Shown one piece after another: positions 17,540 to 27,552 of a DNA stretch of 64,000 bases. The stretch covers positions 592,664 to 656,663 of the forward strand of contig JADFDI010000001.1 of assembly GCA_018262985.1 (NCBI GenBank), read 5' to 3'. Source of the stretch: Spirochaetota bacterium (lineage in GTDB: Bacteria > Spirochaetota > Spirochaetia > Treponematales > UBA12059). Within the stretch, counting starts at the first letter, position 1; each line of letters starts with the position of its first letter. The notes beneath the pieces were generated by a model. The model was not told where the DNA came from. It did no database searches and saw nothing but the letters and a program-made list of their open reading frames with translations. The translations under genes were made by a program, and so were the position numbers.

Positions 17540-18698
17540 CCGACATCGCGAGGATCCAGTCTCCCGCCTCGCCGCGGTACCAGTAGATGCGCTTGACCGC
17601 GACCTCGCCGGGCGAGCCGAGCTCGAGGACGGCGGTCTTGCCGCCGGAGGCCTGCACGGTCAAGCGGGCCGAGCCGGCGTTGGAGGTCCAGATCTTGATG
17701 GCGTTGTTCGCGTTGACGGTCAGGGTGTCGCCTTTCCGGTAATAGCGTTCGTCGCGGTCGCGGCGATCCACTTCGTAGCGGAACATGGCGTAGTTCGAGA
17801 AGGTGCCGGTCAGCACGAAGGGGTAGGTCGTCACGTTGCCCGTGAAGATGTCCGTAACCTTCGCGCCGGCGGGCGGCGCCTCCGCGATCGAGGCGGGAGC
17901 GGCGGCGGGCGCGGGGGTCGGGACGGCGGCTTCGGGGGACGCGGCGGTCGCGCCCGGCGTCGCGGAGCCGGCGGGGGCCGCGGCCGCGAGGGCCTGGGCC
18001 AGGGCGCCGGAGGCCACGATGCGGAGCAGGGCGCCCTTGTCGGCCTGGCCGCTCGAGAAGTCGGCCACGAAGACGAGCAGGTCCGAGAGATTGTCGCGGT
18101 CGAGGTCGATGGTGCCTTCCTCGCCGAGCATGAAGCGGAGGACGCCGCCCGGGGTCTCGAGGGCGACGCGGTCGGTGATGGCGGCGACTCCGACCGAGTA
18201 GGAGCGGTCGGCGAAAGCCACCTCGAGGGAGTCGCCCGGGTAGACGCGGCGTTCGAACGGCGCGGCGCCGAGCTCGTAGGTCTCGGGTTCGCGCTTCGCC
18301 TCCGCGGCGCGCGCCTCGCTGGCCGCCGCCCTGTCGCGGACGGCGTCATAGACGAGGTAGACGGCTCCCGCGAGGGCGACGAGCGCGAGCGGCAGGCCGA
18401 CCAGCAGGAGCGGCGAGGCTTTCTTCCTCGCGGGAATCAGGCGCTCGAGCGGAACCGGCTGCTCCTGGATGCGCATGCTCTTAAAGGCGCCGACGAAGTC
18501 GCGCGCCTCGAGGCCCAGGTATTCCGCGTAGTTGCGGAGGAATCCGATGATGTACGGATCGCCGGGGAAGACCGAGAAGTCCTCGGATTCCAGGGCGCCC
18601 AGATAGCGGCGGGCGATGTTCGTCTCGTCGGCCACCTGGTCGAGGCTCAGGCCTTTCTTCTCGCGCGCCGCGCGAAGTTCCTCACCGATCGCAAGCAT
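17529..18698 (-). CDS. RodZ-like helix-turn-helix membrane protein
   Basis: 389 residues. Cytoplasmic N-terminal HTH_25 domain (E-E-L-R-A-A-R-E-K-K-G-L-S-L-D-Q-V-A, then Y-L-G-A-L-E), a single membrane helix near residues 107-127, and an Ala/Pro-rich periplasmic linker within a C-terminal DUF4115-type beta domain (ending V-A-V-K-R-I-Y-W-Y-R-G). This matches RodZ, which links MreB to the elongation machinery. Length is slightly above the E. coli protein. ATG was chosen over the adjacent upstream GTG because AAGGCGGA spaces better. Part of a minus-strand run: TPR gene, lolA, this gene, rimO, pcrA. Confidence 0.82.
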   Translation of the reverse strand: MLAIGEELRAAREKKGLSLDQVADETNIARRYLGALESEDFSVFPGDPYIIGFLRNYAEYLGLEARDFVGAFKSMRIQEQPVPLERLIPARKKASPLLLVGLPLALVALAGAVYLVYDAVRDRAAASEARAAEAKREPETYELGAAPFERRVYPGDSLEVAFADRSYSVGVAAITDRVALETPGGVLRFMLGEEGTIDLDRDNLSDLLVFVADFSSGQADKGALLRIVASGALAQALAAAAPAGSATPGATAASPEAAVPTPAPAAAPASIAEAPPAGAKVTDIFTGNVTTYPFVLTGTFSNYAMFRYEVDRRDRDERYYRKGDTLTVNANNAIKIWTSNAGSARLTVQASGGKTAVLELGSPGEVAVKRIYWYRGEAGDWILAMSDVE

Positions 18699-18750
18699 CA
18701 CGTTCCGCCTTCGGTTTTTTGTCGTCTTTCGCGCCGTCCGGACGAACCAC

Positions 18751-19443
18751 TCACTCCTCGGGCTTGAAGAGGAAGTTCGAGTAGGTGTTGGCGGAGTTGG
18801 GCGCGTCGTAGATGAAGCGCGAGGGGGCGATGCCCTGGTCGGTCTTCACGGCCGTGAAGTCGAACACGATGGTCTCGTTGGCCACCGTGGTGCCCTCGAT
18901 GCGCCGGATCAGCTTCGTGTCGGCGGAGACGGACAGGACGATGGTCCTGAAGCCTTCGGCGACGGTCTTGCGGTTCAGCACCAGGCGGACCACCTTCTCC
19001 GAGGTTCCCGCGAGCTCGACGGGCTCCGGGCCTTTCTCGTAGGCGGCCGAATAGTTGCGCCTCAGGGTTCGGAGGCCCTCGGCGGTGGCGACTCCGGCGC
19101 TGCCGGCCGCGCCGCCCTCCTCGGGCGCGCGGACGGTCTGGCTCAGGATGGCGCGCAGCTCCGGCACGTACACGAGCAGGGTGGCGCCGTCGTAGGAGAT
19201 GACCTGGCCGGCGGGGTTCGAGAAGTCGATGCGGAGGAGGTTCGGCGCCTTGTGGAGGACCGTGCCTTCCTGGGTGCCGCGGCTCGTGGTGATGACGAGG
19301 CGGCCTTCGTAATCGGCGATCGCCGCGTAACGCTCGCCGACCTGCTGGAGGAAACGGTCGGCGGTCAATATCTCCTGCGCGCCGGCGAGTAGCGCCGCGC
19401 CGGCGAGGATGAGGGCCAGGATCGCTAGCTTGCTGCGTGTCAC
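18751..19443 (-). CDS. lolA: Outer-membrane lipoprotein carrier-like protein
   Basis: 230 residues starting at GTG (AAGGA eight bases upstream). Sec signal peptide over residues 1-22 (cleavage after A-L-L-A-G-A). A single LolA fold follows: F-L-Q-Q-V-G-E-R-Y early, K-A-P-N-L-L-R-I-D-F, T-L-L-V-Y-V-P-E, and L-R-R-I-E-G-T-T near the C-terminus. Periplasmic chaperone that shuttles lipoproteins to the outer membrane. Family members in didermic spirochaetes are often annotated only as LolA-family. Located just upstream of the rodZ-like gene, consistent with an envelope cluster. Confidence 0.8.
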   Translation of the reverse strand: MTRSKLAILALILAGAALLAGAQEILTADRFLQQVGERYAAIADYEGRLVITTSRGTQEGTVLHKAPNLLRIDFSNPAGQVISYDGATLLVYVPELRAILSQTVRAPEEGGAAGSAGVATAEGLRTLRRNYSAAYEKGPEPVELAGTSEKVVRLVLNRKTVAEGFRTIVLSVSADTKLIRRIEGTTVANETIVFDFTAVKTDQGIAPSRFIYDAPNSANTYSNFLFKPEE

Positions 19444-19558
19444 GTGGGCTGTCCTTCGCGCGCTTGCCTCGGACCGTCGGACGGCGCCCTGAGGCTCGCG
19501 GCGCTGTCGCGGATAGTACCTTGCCGGAGCGCGAAATGCAATACGCGCGGGCGCGCGC

Positions 19559-22018
19559 TCAGCCGGAGCGGGCGGCTTTCGCGAGCCCCTCGTGCACCAG
19601 GTAGCGGAGCCGCTCGTCGTTCAGCTTGAGCGGCACGCCGCATTCGGGGCACGTCATCCGGCCGTCCTCCCCGACGGCCTCCTTCCGGCAGCCCACGCAC
19701 CAGATCCGGCCGCAGCCCGGGCAGGATCCGGCGGGCACCCCGTCGGGCGGCACGATCCTGAGGCTTCTCGCGCTGGTCGGCGGGACGGGGCGTGGCACGC
19801 GCCAATCGCGTCCGCAACCCGAGCAGGAGAGCCGTTCCATGGAGACCTCGAGGAAATCCGCCTCGAGCTTGGCGGCCCGCTCCGGGTCGAGCGCGGCGAG
19901 CCGGTCGAGCTCCTCGCGGAACCGGGCGTCGCGCCTGCGGATCAGGTAGTTCCTCGCCAGCGCCTCCCTGCTCCCCGCGTTCCCGGGTTCGAGCTCGAGG
20001 ACGGCCCTCCAGGCGGCCTCGGCGCGCACCAGGTCGCCGAGCTCCTCGGCGACGCGGGCGGCCAGCGCGTAGCCGCGGGCGCCGGGCGCCTCGGAGAGCG
20101 CGAGCCGGACGCACTCCTCGGCGTCCGACCAGCGGCCGAGCTCGATGAGGCAGGCGGCCAGGTTCTCGCGGTACTCCGCGGTCGACCGGGGGGCCGCTCC
20201 TGACCTGGCCGAGGTTCCGATCGCGAGCGCGTAGGCTTCCGCGGCCTCCTCGAGCCTGCCGAGGGCGACCAGGGCGTTGCCCTTCAGGTTGAGCGCCCGG
20301 GCGTCCTCCTCGAAGCGGGCGAGGATGCCGAGGCCCTCTTCGGCGCGGCCCGACGCCGCGAGGAGGGCCGCCAGGTTCAGCGCGGGGTCGACTTCCCCGG
20401 GCAGGGCGGCGACGGCCGCGCGGAAACGCGCCTCGGCGAGTCCCGCGTCGCCTCCGGCCTGCGCGACCATGCCGTCCAGGTTCGATATCCAACCGTCCTC
20501 GGGCGCCAGCTCGAGGGCCTTCGCGAGCTCGTCGCCGACATCCCGGCCGGACAGGAAGCGCGCCTCCGCCAGCCGGAACCGGAACGGGGCGAAGTCCGGT
20601 TCGAGCGCGACGGCCTTCTCGAGGAAGGGGAGGGCGCCTTCCCGATCCCCGCGCCGGGAGCGCAGGAGGCCGGCCAGGTACCATACCGAGGAATCCGCGG
20701 TCCCGGCCTTCGCGAGGCGTTCGAGGGCTTTGGACGCCTCGTCGAAGCGGCCCTCGGCGTAGAGCAGGCGCGCGCGCAGGGCGCCCAGGTCCGGATCGCG
20801 CGGCGCGAGCGAGGCGATGCGTTCGATGGCGCCGCGCAGGTCGTCGACGGCTTCCTCCATGGCGAAGCTGCGCGCGGCGCGGCGCCACGATTCGAGCGCC
20901 TCCGAGCGTCGCCCGGCTTCCTCGAGGGCCCTCGCGCGGTTGGCCTCGAAGATGGGCATGCCGCTCTCGAGCTCGGCCGCGCGGCCGTAGGCGGCGGCCG
21001 CGCCCTCCCAATCCCCCGAATTCCAGAGCGCGTGCCCGAGCAGGTTCGAGAGCCTCGGGCTCGCCTGAGTGCGCTCGCGGTCGCCTTCCAGCAGCTCGCG
21101 GAGCTCGCCGTGGCGCGAGCGGAGGTAGAGCAGGTTGGCGCGCTCTTCGCGGGCGTCGGCGCGATCGGGCTCGAGCCGCAGGCAGGCGTCGAGGGAGGAG
21201 CCCGCCTCGTCCCAGAGCTCGAGCCGGATGGCCGCCTCGGCGCGGAGGAAGCAGGCGTCGGCGTCGAGCGGCTCGTCCTTCTCGGAGCGGCGCAGCTGGA
21301 CCAGGGCGGCGAGCTGCGATCCGTCGGCGTGGAGGCTCCTCGCCAGGGACAGCCGCGCCGCGGGCGTGGGCGCCATGCCGGCGAGCCAGGCCCAGTGCGC
21401 CTTCTCGATCTCGCCCGGGCGCGTCTCGAGCGCCAGGCCCCTGAGCGAGAACCTGGCGCGGGGGCAATCGGCGTAGGTTTGCGCCGCGAAGGCGAGCGAG
21501 CCGGACTCGGCGGTCTCGTCCTCCGCCTCGAAGGCCCAGGCGCCATCGACGAAGACGGTCCAGACCGCGCCGCGCGCCGTGACCCGGAGCTCGAACTCCG
21601 GTCCGGGGACGGAGCGGAGCTCGGTCCAGGGCACCACTGTCCGCGGATCGCCGTTGAACACCGCGTCCATCCTCACGTAGCCGCGGTTCGAGACGAGCAC
21701 GTGGACGAAGTCGCGTTCGCCCGAGGCCCTGAAGATGAGGCCGGCGGCTGCGTGGCCGGGGACCTCGTCGAAGCCGACGCGCGCCTGGCAGGCGAAGTCC
21801 GAGGCCTGCCTGGCCGGCGCCTCGGACCAGGCGAAGAGCGAACCTTTCCCGAGTTCGAGCTCGAGGGCCCCGTTCGCGGGCCGAACCGCGTAGCGTTCAT
21901 CCGTCGAGAGGCGGAATCCGGCCGACTCCGGGTTTTCGAGAGGGGCAGTCCAGAGTTCGCCTTCGTCGCCACCCTCGTCCTGGCGGGCGCCGAACAGCCT
22001 GCGAAGGAATCCGAGCAT
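19559..22018 (-). CDS. TPR-repeat protein with N-terminal beta domain and C-terminal zinc ribbons
   Basis: 819 residues, no specific family recognised. Residues ~20-200 look like a concanavalin/LamG-type beta sandwich (S-L-F-A-W-S-E-A-P, F-E-L-R-V-T-A-R-G-A-V-W-T-V-F-V-D-G). Residues ~215-740 are 12 or more tetratricopeptide-like repeats (e.g. N-L-L-G-H-A-L-W-N-S-G-D-W-E-G-A). The last 75 residues hold three CxxC-type knuckles: C-S-G-C, C-P-G-C...C-V-G-C and C-P-E-C. There is no signal peptide, so it is presumably a cytoplasmic scaffold. Start follows GGGGGACGG. It heads the envelope/repair run on this strand. Confidence 0.75.
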   Translation of the reverse strand: MLGFLRRLFGARQDEGGDEGELWTAPLENPESAGFRLSTDERYAVRPANGALELELGKGSLFAWSEAPARQASDFACQARVGFDEVPGHAAAGLIFRASGERDFVHVLVSNRGYVRMDAVFNGDPRTVVPWTELRSVPGPEFELRVTARGAVWTVFVDGAWAFEAEDETAESGSLAFAAQTYADCPRARFSLRGLALETRPGEIEKAHWAWLAGMAPTPAARLSLARSLHADGSQLAALVQLRRSEKDEPLDADACFLRAEAAIRLELWDEAGSSLDACLRLEPDRADAREERANLLYLRSRHGELRELLEGDRERTQASPRLSNLLGHALWNSGDWEGAAAAYGRAAELESGMPIFEANRARALEEAGRRSEALESWRRAARSFAMEEAVDDLRGAIERIASLAPRDPDLGALRARLLYAEGRFDEASKALERLAKAGTADSSVWYLAGLLRSRRGDREGALPFLEKAVALEPDFAPFRFRLAEARFLSGRDVGDELAKALELAPEDGWISNLDGMVAQAGGDAGLAEARFRAAVAALPGEVDPALNLAALLAASGRAEEGLGILARFEEDARALNLKGNALVALGRLEEAAEAYALAIGTSARSGAAPRSTAEYRENLAACLIELGRWSDAEECVRLALSEAPGARGYALAARVAEELGDLVRAEAAWRAVLELEPGNAGSREALARNYLIRRRDARFREELDRLAALDPERAAKLEADFLEVSMERLSCSGCGRDWRVPRPVPPTSARSLRIVPPDGVPAGSCPGCGRIWCVGCRKEAVGEDGRMTCPECGVPLKLNDERLRYLVHEGLAKAARSG

Positions 22019-22291
22019 CCGTCCCCCGTTTTTCCGGCAAGCGCGCGCGGGGTTCCCTGTCGGGACCGCCCGCGCCTCGCCTCCGTGCTTTCCGCGTCGG
22101 CGATACTAGCGCGAAGGCGCCGCCCCGGCAATACGTTCCGGAGGAGGCGGCCTTGATGCCCGTCCCGCCGCGGGATATGGTTTCGTGGAAGGCGCGGGGC
22201 TTCCGGCGGCGGCGTTCCGCGCAGACCGAGCCCGAGCCCGGGCTCCTGCCGCGCTTTCCTCGCCCGTTTCCCGGACCGAACGGAGGCTTCC

Positions 22292-24328
22292 ATGTATCCC
22301 GAGCGCGAAATTCGCAGCAAGGACCGACGCGCCCCGAGCGCGGGCCTCCCGCGGACCGAGGGCCGCGCGCCCGACTCCCTGGCTCGCTCCCGGTCCGTAA
22401 TGGCGATCCTCTCGCTCCTTGTCGCCTGCGGGAATCCGGGAAGCCGGAGCGAAGCCGTCGAGGCCGCGGCGCCCGCGCCCGCGACGGATCCCGTCGTCGC
22501 CAGGGGCCTCGAGCTGCGCGTCGTGTACGTCGAAGGAGAGGCGCTCGCGTTCGGGGCCGGGGGCGAGCGCCGGCTCGAACCGGGCGACGCCATCGAGGCG
22601 GGCGAAACCTTGCGCACGGGGGCGCGCTCGGCCCTCGAATTCGAAGCGGGCGACCTCGCGACCGTCCGGCTCTCCGCCGACTCGTCCCTGTCGGTTGACC
22701 TCGCGGTGGCCGAAGCCTTCGGTTCCGAGCGTCGCGCGCGCGCGAGCCTCGGCCTGTCGGCCGGCTCCGTGTTCTCCAAGGTCCGCGCCCTCGCGGGCGG
22801 CGACGCTTTCCGGATCTCCACCGAGCACGCCTACTGCGGCGTGCGCGGCACCGAATTCCTCGTGTCCGTGGCGGACGGCGACTCGACGCGCGTGGTCGTC
22901 AAGGAGGGAAGGGTCGCCGCCCTGCACGCGGGACCGGTGATCGACAGGCTAGCCGCCGCCTCGGGCTCCGACGGCCTCGCGCGCGCGGCGCTGGGGGTGC
23001 TGGCCGTGCTGGCCCCGAGCGCCGGCGCCGGCGAAACCCTGGTGATCGGCGCCGCGGACGCCGCGAAGGCCGACGCGGCCCTCGGCGCCCTCGAACGCGA
23101 ACTTTCCTCGGCCGCGCGGGCCGCACCCTCCACCGAGGGCTTTCCCTGGGATCCCTTCGCCGCGAATCCGGCCGGCGCCGAGGACGGCGCGGGACCGAGC
23201 GGGGACGAGCTGGCCGCGGGCCGCCGCCTCGTGGCGCCGTCGCTGGTGCTTCCCGTCAAGGCTTCCCGCGAGGATCTCGAAGCCTTCGGCGCGAAGGCTC
23301 CGCCCGCCCCCGAGCCGAAACCCGGCGCCCGGGCCCCGGCCCTGCCGCATCCGGCCATCGCGGCCGGCTGGACCGTCTCCGCCCGGCCCGCCCGCGGCGC
23401 CCTCGTGCAGGTGCCGGGCCTCGACCGTTTCGTGCTGCTCTCGGTCGACTCAGGCGGATCGCTCGCGGCGAGCGACGGAACGGGCGCCGTGCTCTGGCGC
23501 AAGTACGTGGAAGGCGCCCAGGGCGGTCATCCGGTCACCTACAAGGGGCGGATCTACGTCTCCGGCTCGCGGGAACTCGTCGTGCTCGACGGCGCCACCG
23601 GGCTCGAGCTGGCCAGGCGACCCGTGGAACCGGGCGCCGGCGACCGGGCCGCGCCCTTCCCCGACGGCGTGCTTCTGGCTTCGGCTACGGGTTTCGACCT
23701 CATCGACCCGGACACGGCCGCGACCCTGCGCGAAATCCGGGTGGAGGGCGGAGTCTCCATGTCGCCGGTCCACTTCCAGGGGCTGGCAGCCATCGTCGAC
23801 AAGGGGGGGCGCTTCATGCTCTACGACGTGGCCTCGGGCGAAAAGCGGCTCGAAATCGCCACCTCCGCGAGGAACCCCCTCCCCTCCGCCCCGCGCGTCT
23901 TCGAGAATCTCGCCTGCTTCGGCGATTCGAGCGGACTCGTGGTGCTCGTGGACCTGGGCGCCGGGAAGGTGCGCTGGGAGCGTCGCATGAGCGAGGGCCC
24001 CGCTTCCGAGCTCGAGCTCAACGCCTCGGGAGCGGTGGCGTTCTCGGGCGACACCATACGCGCCTGGGACGCGGACGGGCATGAGCTGATGGCGCCCATA
24101 CGGGGCGTCTCCGCCCCGCCGCTCCTGTCCCGCGACACGCTGTACTTCGGGACGGTCTCGGGCGAGCTGGTGGCCTGGCGCATCGGGCCGCCCCCGCCCG
24201 CGAAGACCGGTTCGGCGGCGCTCGGCGATGTCGCCAGCGCGCGGCCCCTGCTCGCAGGCGGCTTCCTCTATATCGGCACCCGCGGCGGCAAGCTGGTCAA
24301 GCTCGACCCCGCCAAGCTGTCGCCGTAA
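22292..24328 (+). CDS. FecR-domain lipoprotein with PQQ-like beta-propeller
   Basis: 678 residues. Start chosen for GGAGG five bases upstream. That gives a 37-residue charged leader before a hydrophobic segment and lipobox L-L-V-A-C (Cys46), a long n-region for a lipoprotein signal; M37 is an alternative start. Residues ~75-215 form a FecR domain (E-P-G-D-A-I-E-A-G-E-T-L-R-T-G, then Y-C-G-V-R-G-T-E-F-L-V). After a Pro/Ala linker, residues ~360-675 carry PQQ-like propeller blades (G-R-I-Y-V-S-G-S-R-E-L-V-V-L-D-G; L-Y-I-G-T-R-G-G-K-L-V-K-L-D). Probably an envelope lipoprotein that senses or binds; no adjacent FecI-type sigma or TonB gene is present. Confidence 0.78.
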   Translation: MYPEREIRSKDRRAPSAGLPRTEGRAPDSLARSRSVMAILSLLVACGNPGSRSEAVEAAAPAPATDPVVARGLELRVVYVEGEALAFGAGGERRLEPGDAIEAGETLRTGARSALEFEAGDLATVRLSADSSLSVDLAVAEAFGSERRARASLGLSAGSVFSKVRALAGGDAFRISTEHAYCGVRGTEFLVSVADGDSTRVVVKEGRVAALHAGPVIDRLAAASGSDGLARAALGVLAVLAPSAGAGETLVIGAADAAKADAALGALERELSSAARAAPSTEGFPWDPFAANPAGAEDGAGPSGDELAAGRRLVAPSLVLPVKASREDLEAFGAKAPPAPEPKPGARAPALPHPAIAAGWTVSARPARGALVQVPGLDRFVLLSVDSGGSLAASDGTGAVLWRKYVEGAQGGHPVTYKGRIYVSGSRELVVLDGATGLELARRPVEPGAGDRAAPFPDGVLLASATGFDLIDPDTAATLREIRVEGGVSMSPVHFQGLAAIVDKGGRFMLYDVASGEKRLEIATSARNPLPSAPRVFENLACFGDSSGLVVLVDLGAGKVRWERRMSEGPASELELNASGAVAFSGDTIRAWDADGHELMAPIRGVSAPPLLSRDTLYFGTVSGELVAWRIGPPPPAKTGSAALGDVASARPLLAGGFLYIGTRGGKLVKLDPAKLSP

Positions 24329-24329
24329 G

Positions 24330-24425
24330 GAAACGACGCCGAGACGCCGAGGCGCCGAGGCAAGGAGTGCAGCGGAAGGGAGCGAGGAGCTCGTCCCTTC
24401 CATTCACTCCGCCGCGGCACCCCGG
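24330..24425. repeat. Hairpin repeat family 2, copy B
   Basis: Starts right after the FecR gene stop with GACGCCGAGACGCCGAGG, close to the left arm of copy A. A central hairpin pairs GGAAGGGA with TCCCTTCC. The right arm (CGCCGCGGCACCCCGGCG) is degenerate. It fills the space up to the end of the convergent pfp gene and could serve as a shared terminator. Confidence 0.55.
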
Positions 24426-24438
24426 CGGTCTCTTCGCG

Positions 24439-26100
24439 CTACCGCGCTTTTTCGAGGAGCAGGGTTTCGGTGGGGCGGTCGCAGACTTCCGCCGGGCCGT
24501 AGTACTGGATGGCCCCGGGGAATCGGTAGGCGGTCTCGACCGCCCAGGCGCCGCGCGCCGCGGCGAAGGCCTTGAAGGGCGCGCCGTCGAGCTCGACCAG
24601 GGCCTTGCGGATGACGGGCTTCCGCTCGCCGTGCCGCCGCTCGAGGTTCATCATCATGGTCAGGGGGATGCCGCCGGCCACCCACTCGCGCGCGGGCTTC
24701 TCGAGGCCGCGCACCGACGAGAGGTATCCGGTCAGGCCGTTCGCCGCGAGCAGGGCCGCGGAGTGGCCGAGCGAGTAGCAGTAGTCGGCGTCGAAATTCG
24801 AGGGGAAGGCGCAGCGGCCTTCGTACCCGAAGAAGTGCGCCAGCGCCGAGAACCTGCCCGGGTAGCGGCCTTCCTTCGACAGCTCCTTGAGCCTCCGCTC
24901 CACGAGCGCGACGAGCAGCTTCTCGGTCTCGATGCGGCTGACCTGGACGTTGCCGTGCGGGTCGCGATCCATGGCCAGCTGCGAGCGGATGTCCGCCGGC
25001 AGGCTCGCGTAGAGCGGGGCGGAATCGGCCGGGAGCCGCGAGCGGACGAACTCGAGGCGGGCGGCGTCGTCGGCGAGGGCTCCGAAGGCCGCCGCCTCGC
25101 GGGCCAGGAGCTCGTTGAGCGAGGCGATCAGCGCCTTGAACTCCGGCACGAACTCGACGAGCCCCTCGGGCACCAGCACGACGCCGAAGTTCATGCCCTT
25201 CTCGGCGCGCGCGACGATGGAGCGGACGAGCTCCTCGACCACCTGGGCGATGGTCATGGACTTCGCCTCGATCTCCTCCGAGATCAGCGCGACGTTCGGC
25301 CGGGTCTGCAGGGCCACCTCGAGCGCGATGTGGCTCGCGGAACGGCCCATCAGCTTGATGAAGTGCCAGTACTTCCTCGCGCTGGCGGCGTCCCGCTCGA
25401 TGTTGCCGACGAGCTCCGCGTAGGTCTTGGTGGCCGTGTCGAAGCCGAAGCTGGTCTCCACGTACTCGTTCTTGAGGTCGCCGTCGATGGTCTTCGGGAC
25501 GCCGACCACGGCGACCGGCGCGCCTTCCTTGACGAAGTACTCGGCCAGCAGGGCGGCGTTGGTGTTGGAGTCGTCGCCGCCGACCACCACCACGGCGTCA
25601 AGGCCGCGCTTCCGCGCCGTCGCGAGGCTGGCGGCGAACTGCTCGCTCGTCTCGATCTTGGTCCGGCCGGAGCCGATCATGTCGAAGCCGCCGGTGTTGC
25701 GGTAGCCGGCCAGGAGCTTCGCGTCGATCTCGACCGCCTTGTCGTCCACCAGTCCGGAGGGGCCGCCCTTGAAGCCGATCAGCGTCGACCCGTCGTTGAG
25801 CCGCTTGAGCCCGTCGAAGAGGCCCGCGATGACGTTGTGGCCGCCCGGCGCCTGGCCGCCGGAGAGGATGACGCCGACCTTGAGCGGCCTGCGCGAACCG
25901 ACGTTCGCCTTGCCGGGAACGAAGCGGGCGATAGGTTTGCCGTAGGTGGCCTTGAAGAGGGCCTTGAGCTCGTCGCGGTCCGCGACCGCCTCGGTGGGTT
26001 CGCCGAGCTCGACGGCGACGGAGGCCGGGTCGGTCCCGAGCGCGCCGGGCAATTTGGGTGCGTACGCGTAGCGCGCTTCCTGGAGGGGAGAGATGTCCAT
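24439..26100 (-). CDS. pfp: Pyrophosphate-dependent 6-phosphofructokinase, long form
   Basis: 553 residues, as for the long (plant beta-subunit-like) PPi-PFK found in spirochaetes; ATP-PFKs are ~320. Catalyses reversible fructose-6-phosphate + PPi to fructose-1,6-bisphosphate + Pi. Visible: [13 protein letters not shown] near residue 83, [10 protein letters not shown] (GGDD marks PPi use), P-K-T-I-D-G-D-L with the catalytic Asp, and M-G-R-S-A-S-H-I-A. Start set at M-D-I-S-P-L because GAGGAG precedes it. Monocistronic. Confidence 0.95.
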   Translation of the reverse strand: MDISPLQEARYAYAPKLPGALGTDPASVAVELGEPTEAVADRDELKALFKATYGKPIARFVPGKANVGSRRPLKVGVILSGGQAPGGHNVIAGLFDGLKRLNDGSTLIGFKGGPSGLVDDKAVEIDAKLLAGYRNTGGFDMIGSGRTKIETSEQFAASLATARKRGLDAVVVVGGDDSNTNAALLAEYFVKEGAPVAVVGVPKTIDGDLKNEYVETSFGFDTATKTYAELVGNIERDAASARKYWHFIKLMGRSASHIALEVALQTRPNVALISEEIEAKSMTIAQVVEELVRSIVARAEKGMNFGVVLVPEGLVEFVPEFKALIASLNELLAREAAAFGALADDAARLEFVRSRLPADSAPLYASLPADIRSQLAMDRDPHGNVQVSRIETEKLLVALVERRLKELSKEGRYPGRFSALAHFFGYEGRCAFPSNFDADYCYSLGHSAALLAANGLTGYLSSVRGLEKPAREWVAGGIPLTMMMNLERRHGERKPVIRKALVELDGAPFKAFAAARGAWAVETAYRFPGAIQYYGPAEVCDRPTETLLLEKAR

Positions 26101-26287
26101 GCCTTGCTCCTCGTGGGGAGGTATGATTATCGAAGGCAAAGCATAGCGAACGGGAGGGGATGCGGAAAGACCCTCGGGCGGAGAGGTCCTCGGGCGGAGC
26201 GGCCGTAAACCTGCGTCGGGCGGGTCGGAGCTCCGGGGCCAAGGGTCCCGGGCGCCGGTACCGGACCTCGGGCGTCGCGCGCTCCGG

Positions 26288-27442
26288 TCAGGTCGGTATG
26301 CGCTCGGCCGCCTCGGCCTTGGTCAGCGCGCGCAGGACGCGCACGCCGGTCTCGCTGGTCTGGACTATCACTTCCTTGCCGTCGGGCGTGCGCACGCCGA
26401 GCACCTGCACCACGGGGTAGCGCGGATTCTCGGCGTTGACGTCCACCACCTGCGCGCTCTTGCCGTTCGTGAGCAGCACGTAGGAGCCGACCGGGAAGAT
26501 GGAGAGCGAGTACACGAGGGCCTTGATGACGGTCTCGTCGTACTGCCTGCCCTCGTTGCGGAGCAGCTCGAGCATGCTCGCCGAGCCGCCGCGCGCCTCC
26601 TTGAACGGGCGCGCGGCCGTCAGCGCGTCGTAGGAGCATGCCACCGCGATGATGCGCGCGTAGAGCGATATCTTCTCGCCGGTCACGCGCCGCGGGTAGC
26701 CGGCGCCGTTCATCCGCTCGTGGTGCTCGAGGGCGGCCAGGCAGATGGCGAGCGGGAACTGCTTCTCCTTGAGGATCTTGTAGCCGAGCAGGGGGTGCGC
26801 GGAGATCGAGGTGCGCTCCTGGTCGGTCAGCTTGCGGTCCGCCATGTAGAGCTGGGGCGGGAGGCGCACCATGCCGATCTCGTGGACCACGGACGCCATG
26901 CAGAGCTCGATGAGGCGGTGCGCCGGCAGCTTGAGGGCCTGTCCGAGCACGACCGCCAGCACCGTCGAGCGCGCCGCGTGCGCGACGAGGTAGTTCGAGT
27001 GGGGCGGCACCGTCCCGATGACGCGGAGCATGAGCTTGCGGTGCTCGGCCACGGTCTCGACCAGGGACTTCGAGCGGTCGGTGATCTCCTTGAGGCCAAC
27101 TTCGTTGCGGGTGACGTAGCGGGTGAAGAGCGCCTCGACCCAGGCGACGAAATCCTCGTAGAACGACCGTATGCGCTCCAGGCGCTCGGCGTCGGCCACC
27201 ACGGTTCCGGCCGCCACGACCTTGGCTTCGGAGCCGTCGGATTCGGCGGCGGTCTGGACCTCGATGCGTTCGCCCGGGGTGCCCTCGCTGCGCACCTGCC
27301 TGTAATCCCATTCCTGCAATGCCGTGACGAGCTGCTTGGTCACGGGCGTCTCGGGCGTCAGCAGTATGTAGTCGTCGTCGAGGAAGACCGGCGCGTTGTA
27401 GTAGTCGTCGGGCCTGAGATCCTTGACCGGCACTCCGTTCAT
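26288..27442 (-). CDS. HD-GYP-family protein with altered active-site residues
   Basis: 384 residues. The N-terminal ~110 residues resemble the DUF3391-type leader found before HD-GYP domains. The HD-GYP domain follows (about 145-300), but the metal-binding HD is His187-Glu188 (V-V-H-E-I-G-M instead of H-D-I-G-K). The [11 protein letters not shown] motif is kept at 240-250, and the usual V-A-D is V-A-C at 267-269. C-terminal ~70 residues form a beta-rich tail. HD-GYP proteins hydrolyse cyclic di-GMP; these changes make activity doubtful, so it may act as a binding effector. Ribosome site GGGGGACGG. Confidence 0.82.
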   Translation of the reverse strand: MNGVPVKDLRPDDYYNAPVFLDDDYILLTPETPVTKQLVTALQEWDYRQVRSEGTPGERIEVQTAAESDGSEAKVVAAGTVVADAERLERIRSFYEDFVAWVEALFTRYVTRNEVGLKEITDRSKSLVETVAEHRKLMLRVIGTVPPHSNYLVAHAARSTVLAVVLGQALKLPAHRLIELCMASVVHEIGMVRLPPQLYMADRKLTDQERTSISAHPLLGYKILKEKQFPLAICLAALEHHERMNGAGYPRRVTGEKISLYARIIAVACSYDALTAARPFKEARGGSASMLELLRNEGRQYDETVIKALVYSLSIFPVGSYVLLTNGKSAQVVDVNAENPRYPVVQVLGVRTPDGKEVIVQTSETGVRVLRALTKAEAAERIPT

Positions 27443-27552
27443 CCGTCCCCCATTGACCCCGTGCCGTCGCGATCGTACACTCGACTTTTCGCGAAGCCCG
27501 GGACGCTAAGGTCCCCTTAAGGCCTTTCCCTATATTATTGGAGCCGATCCGC

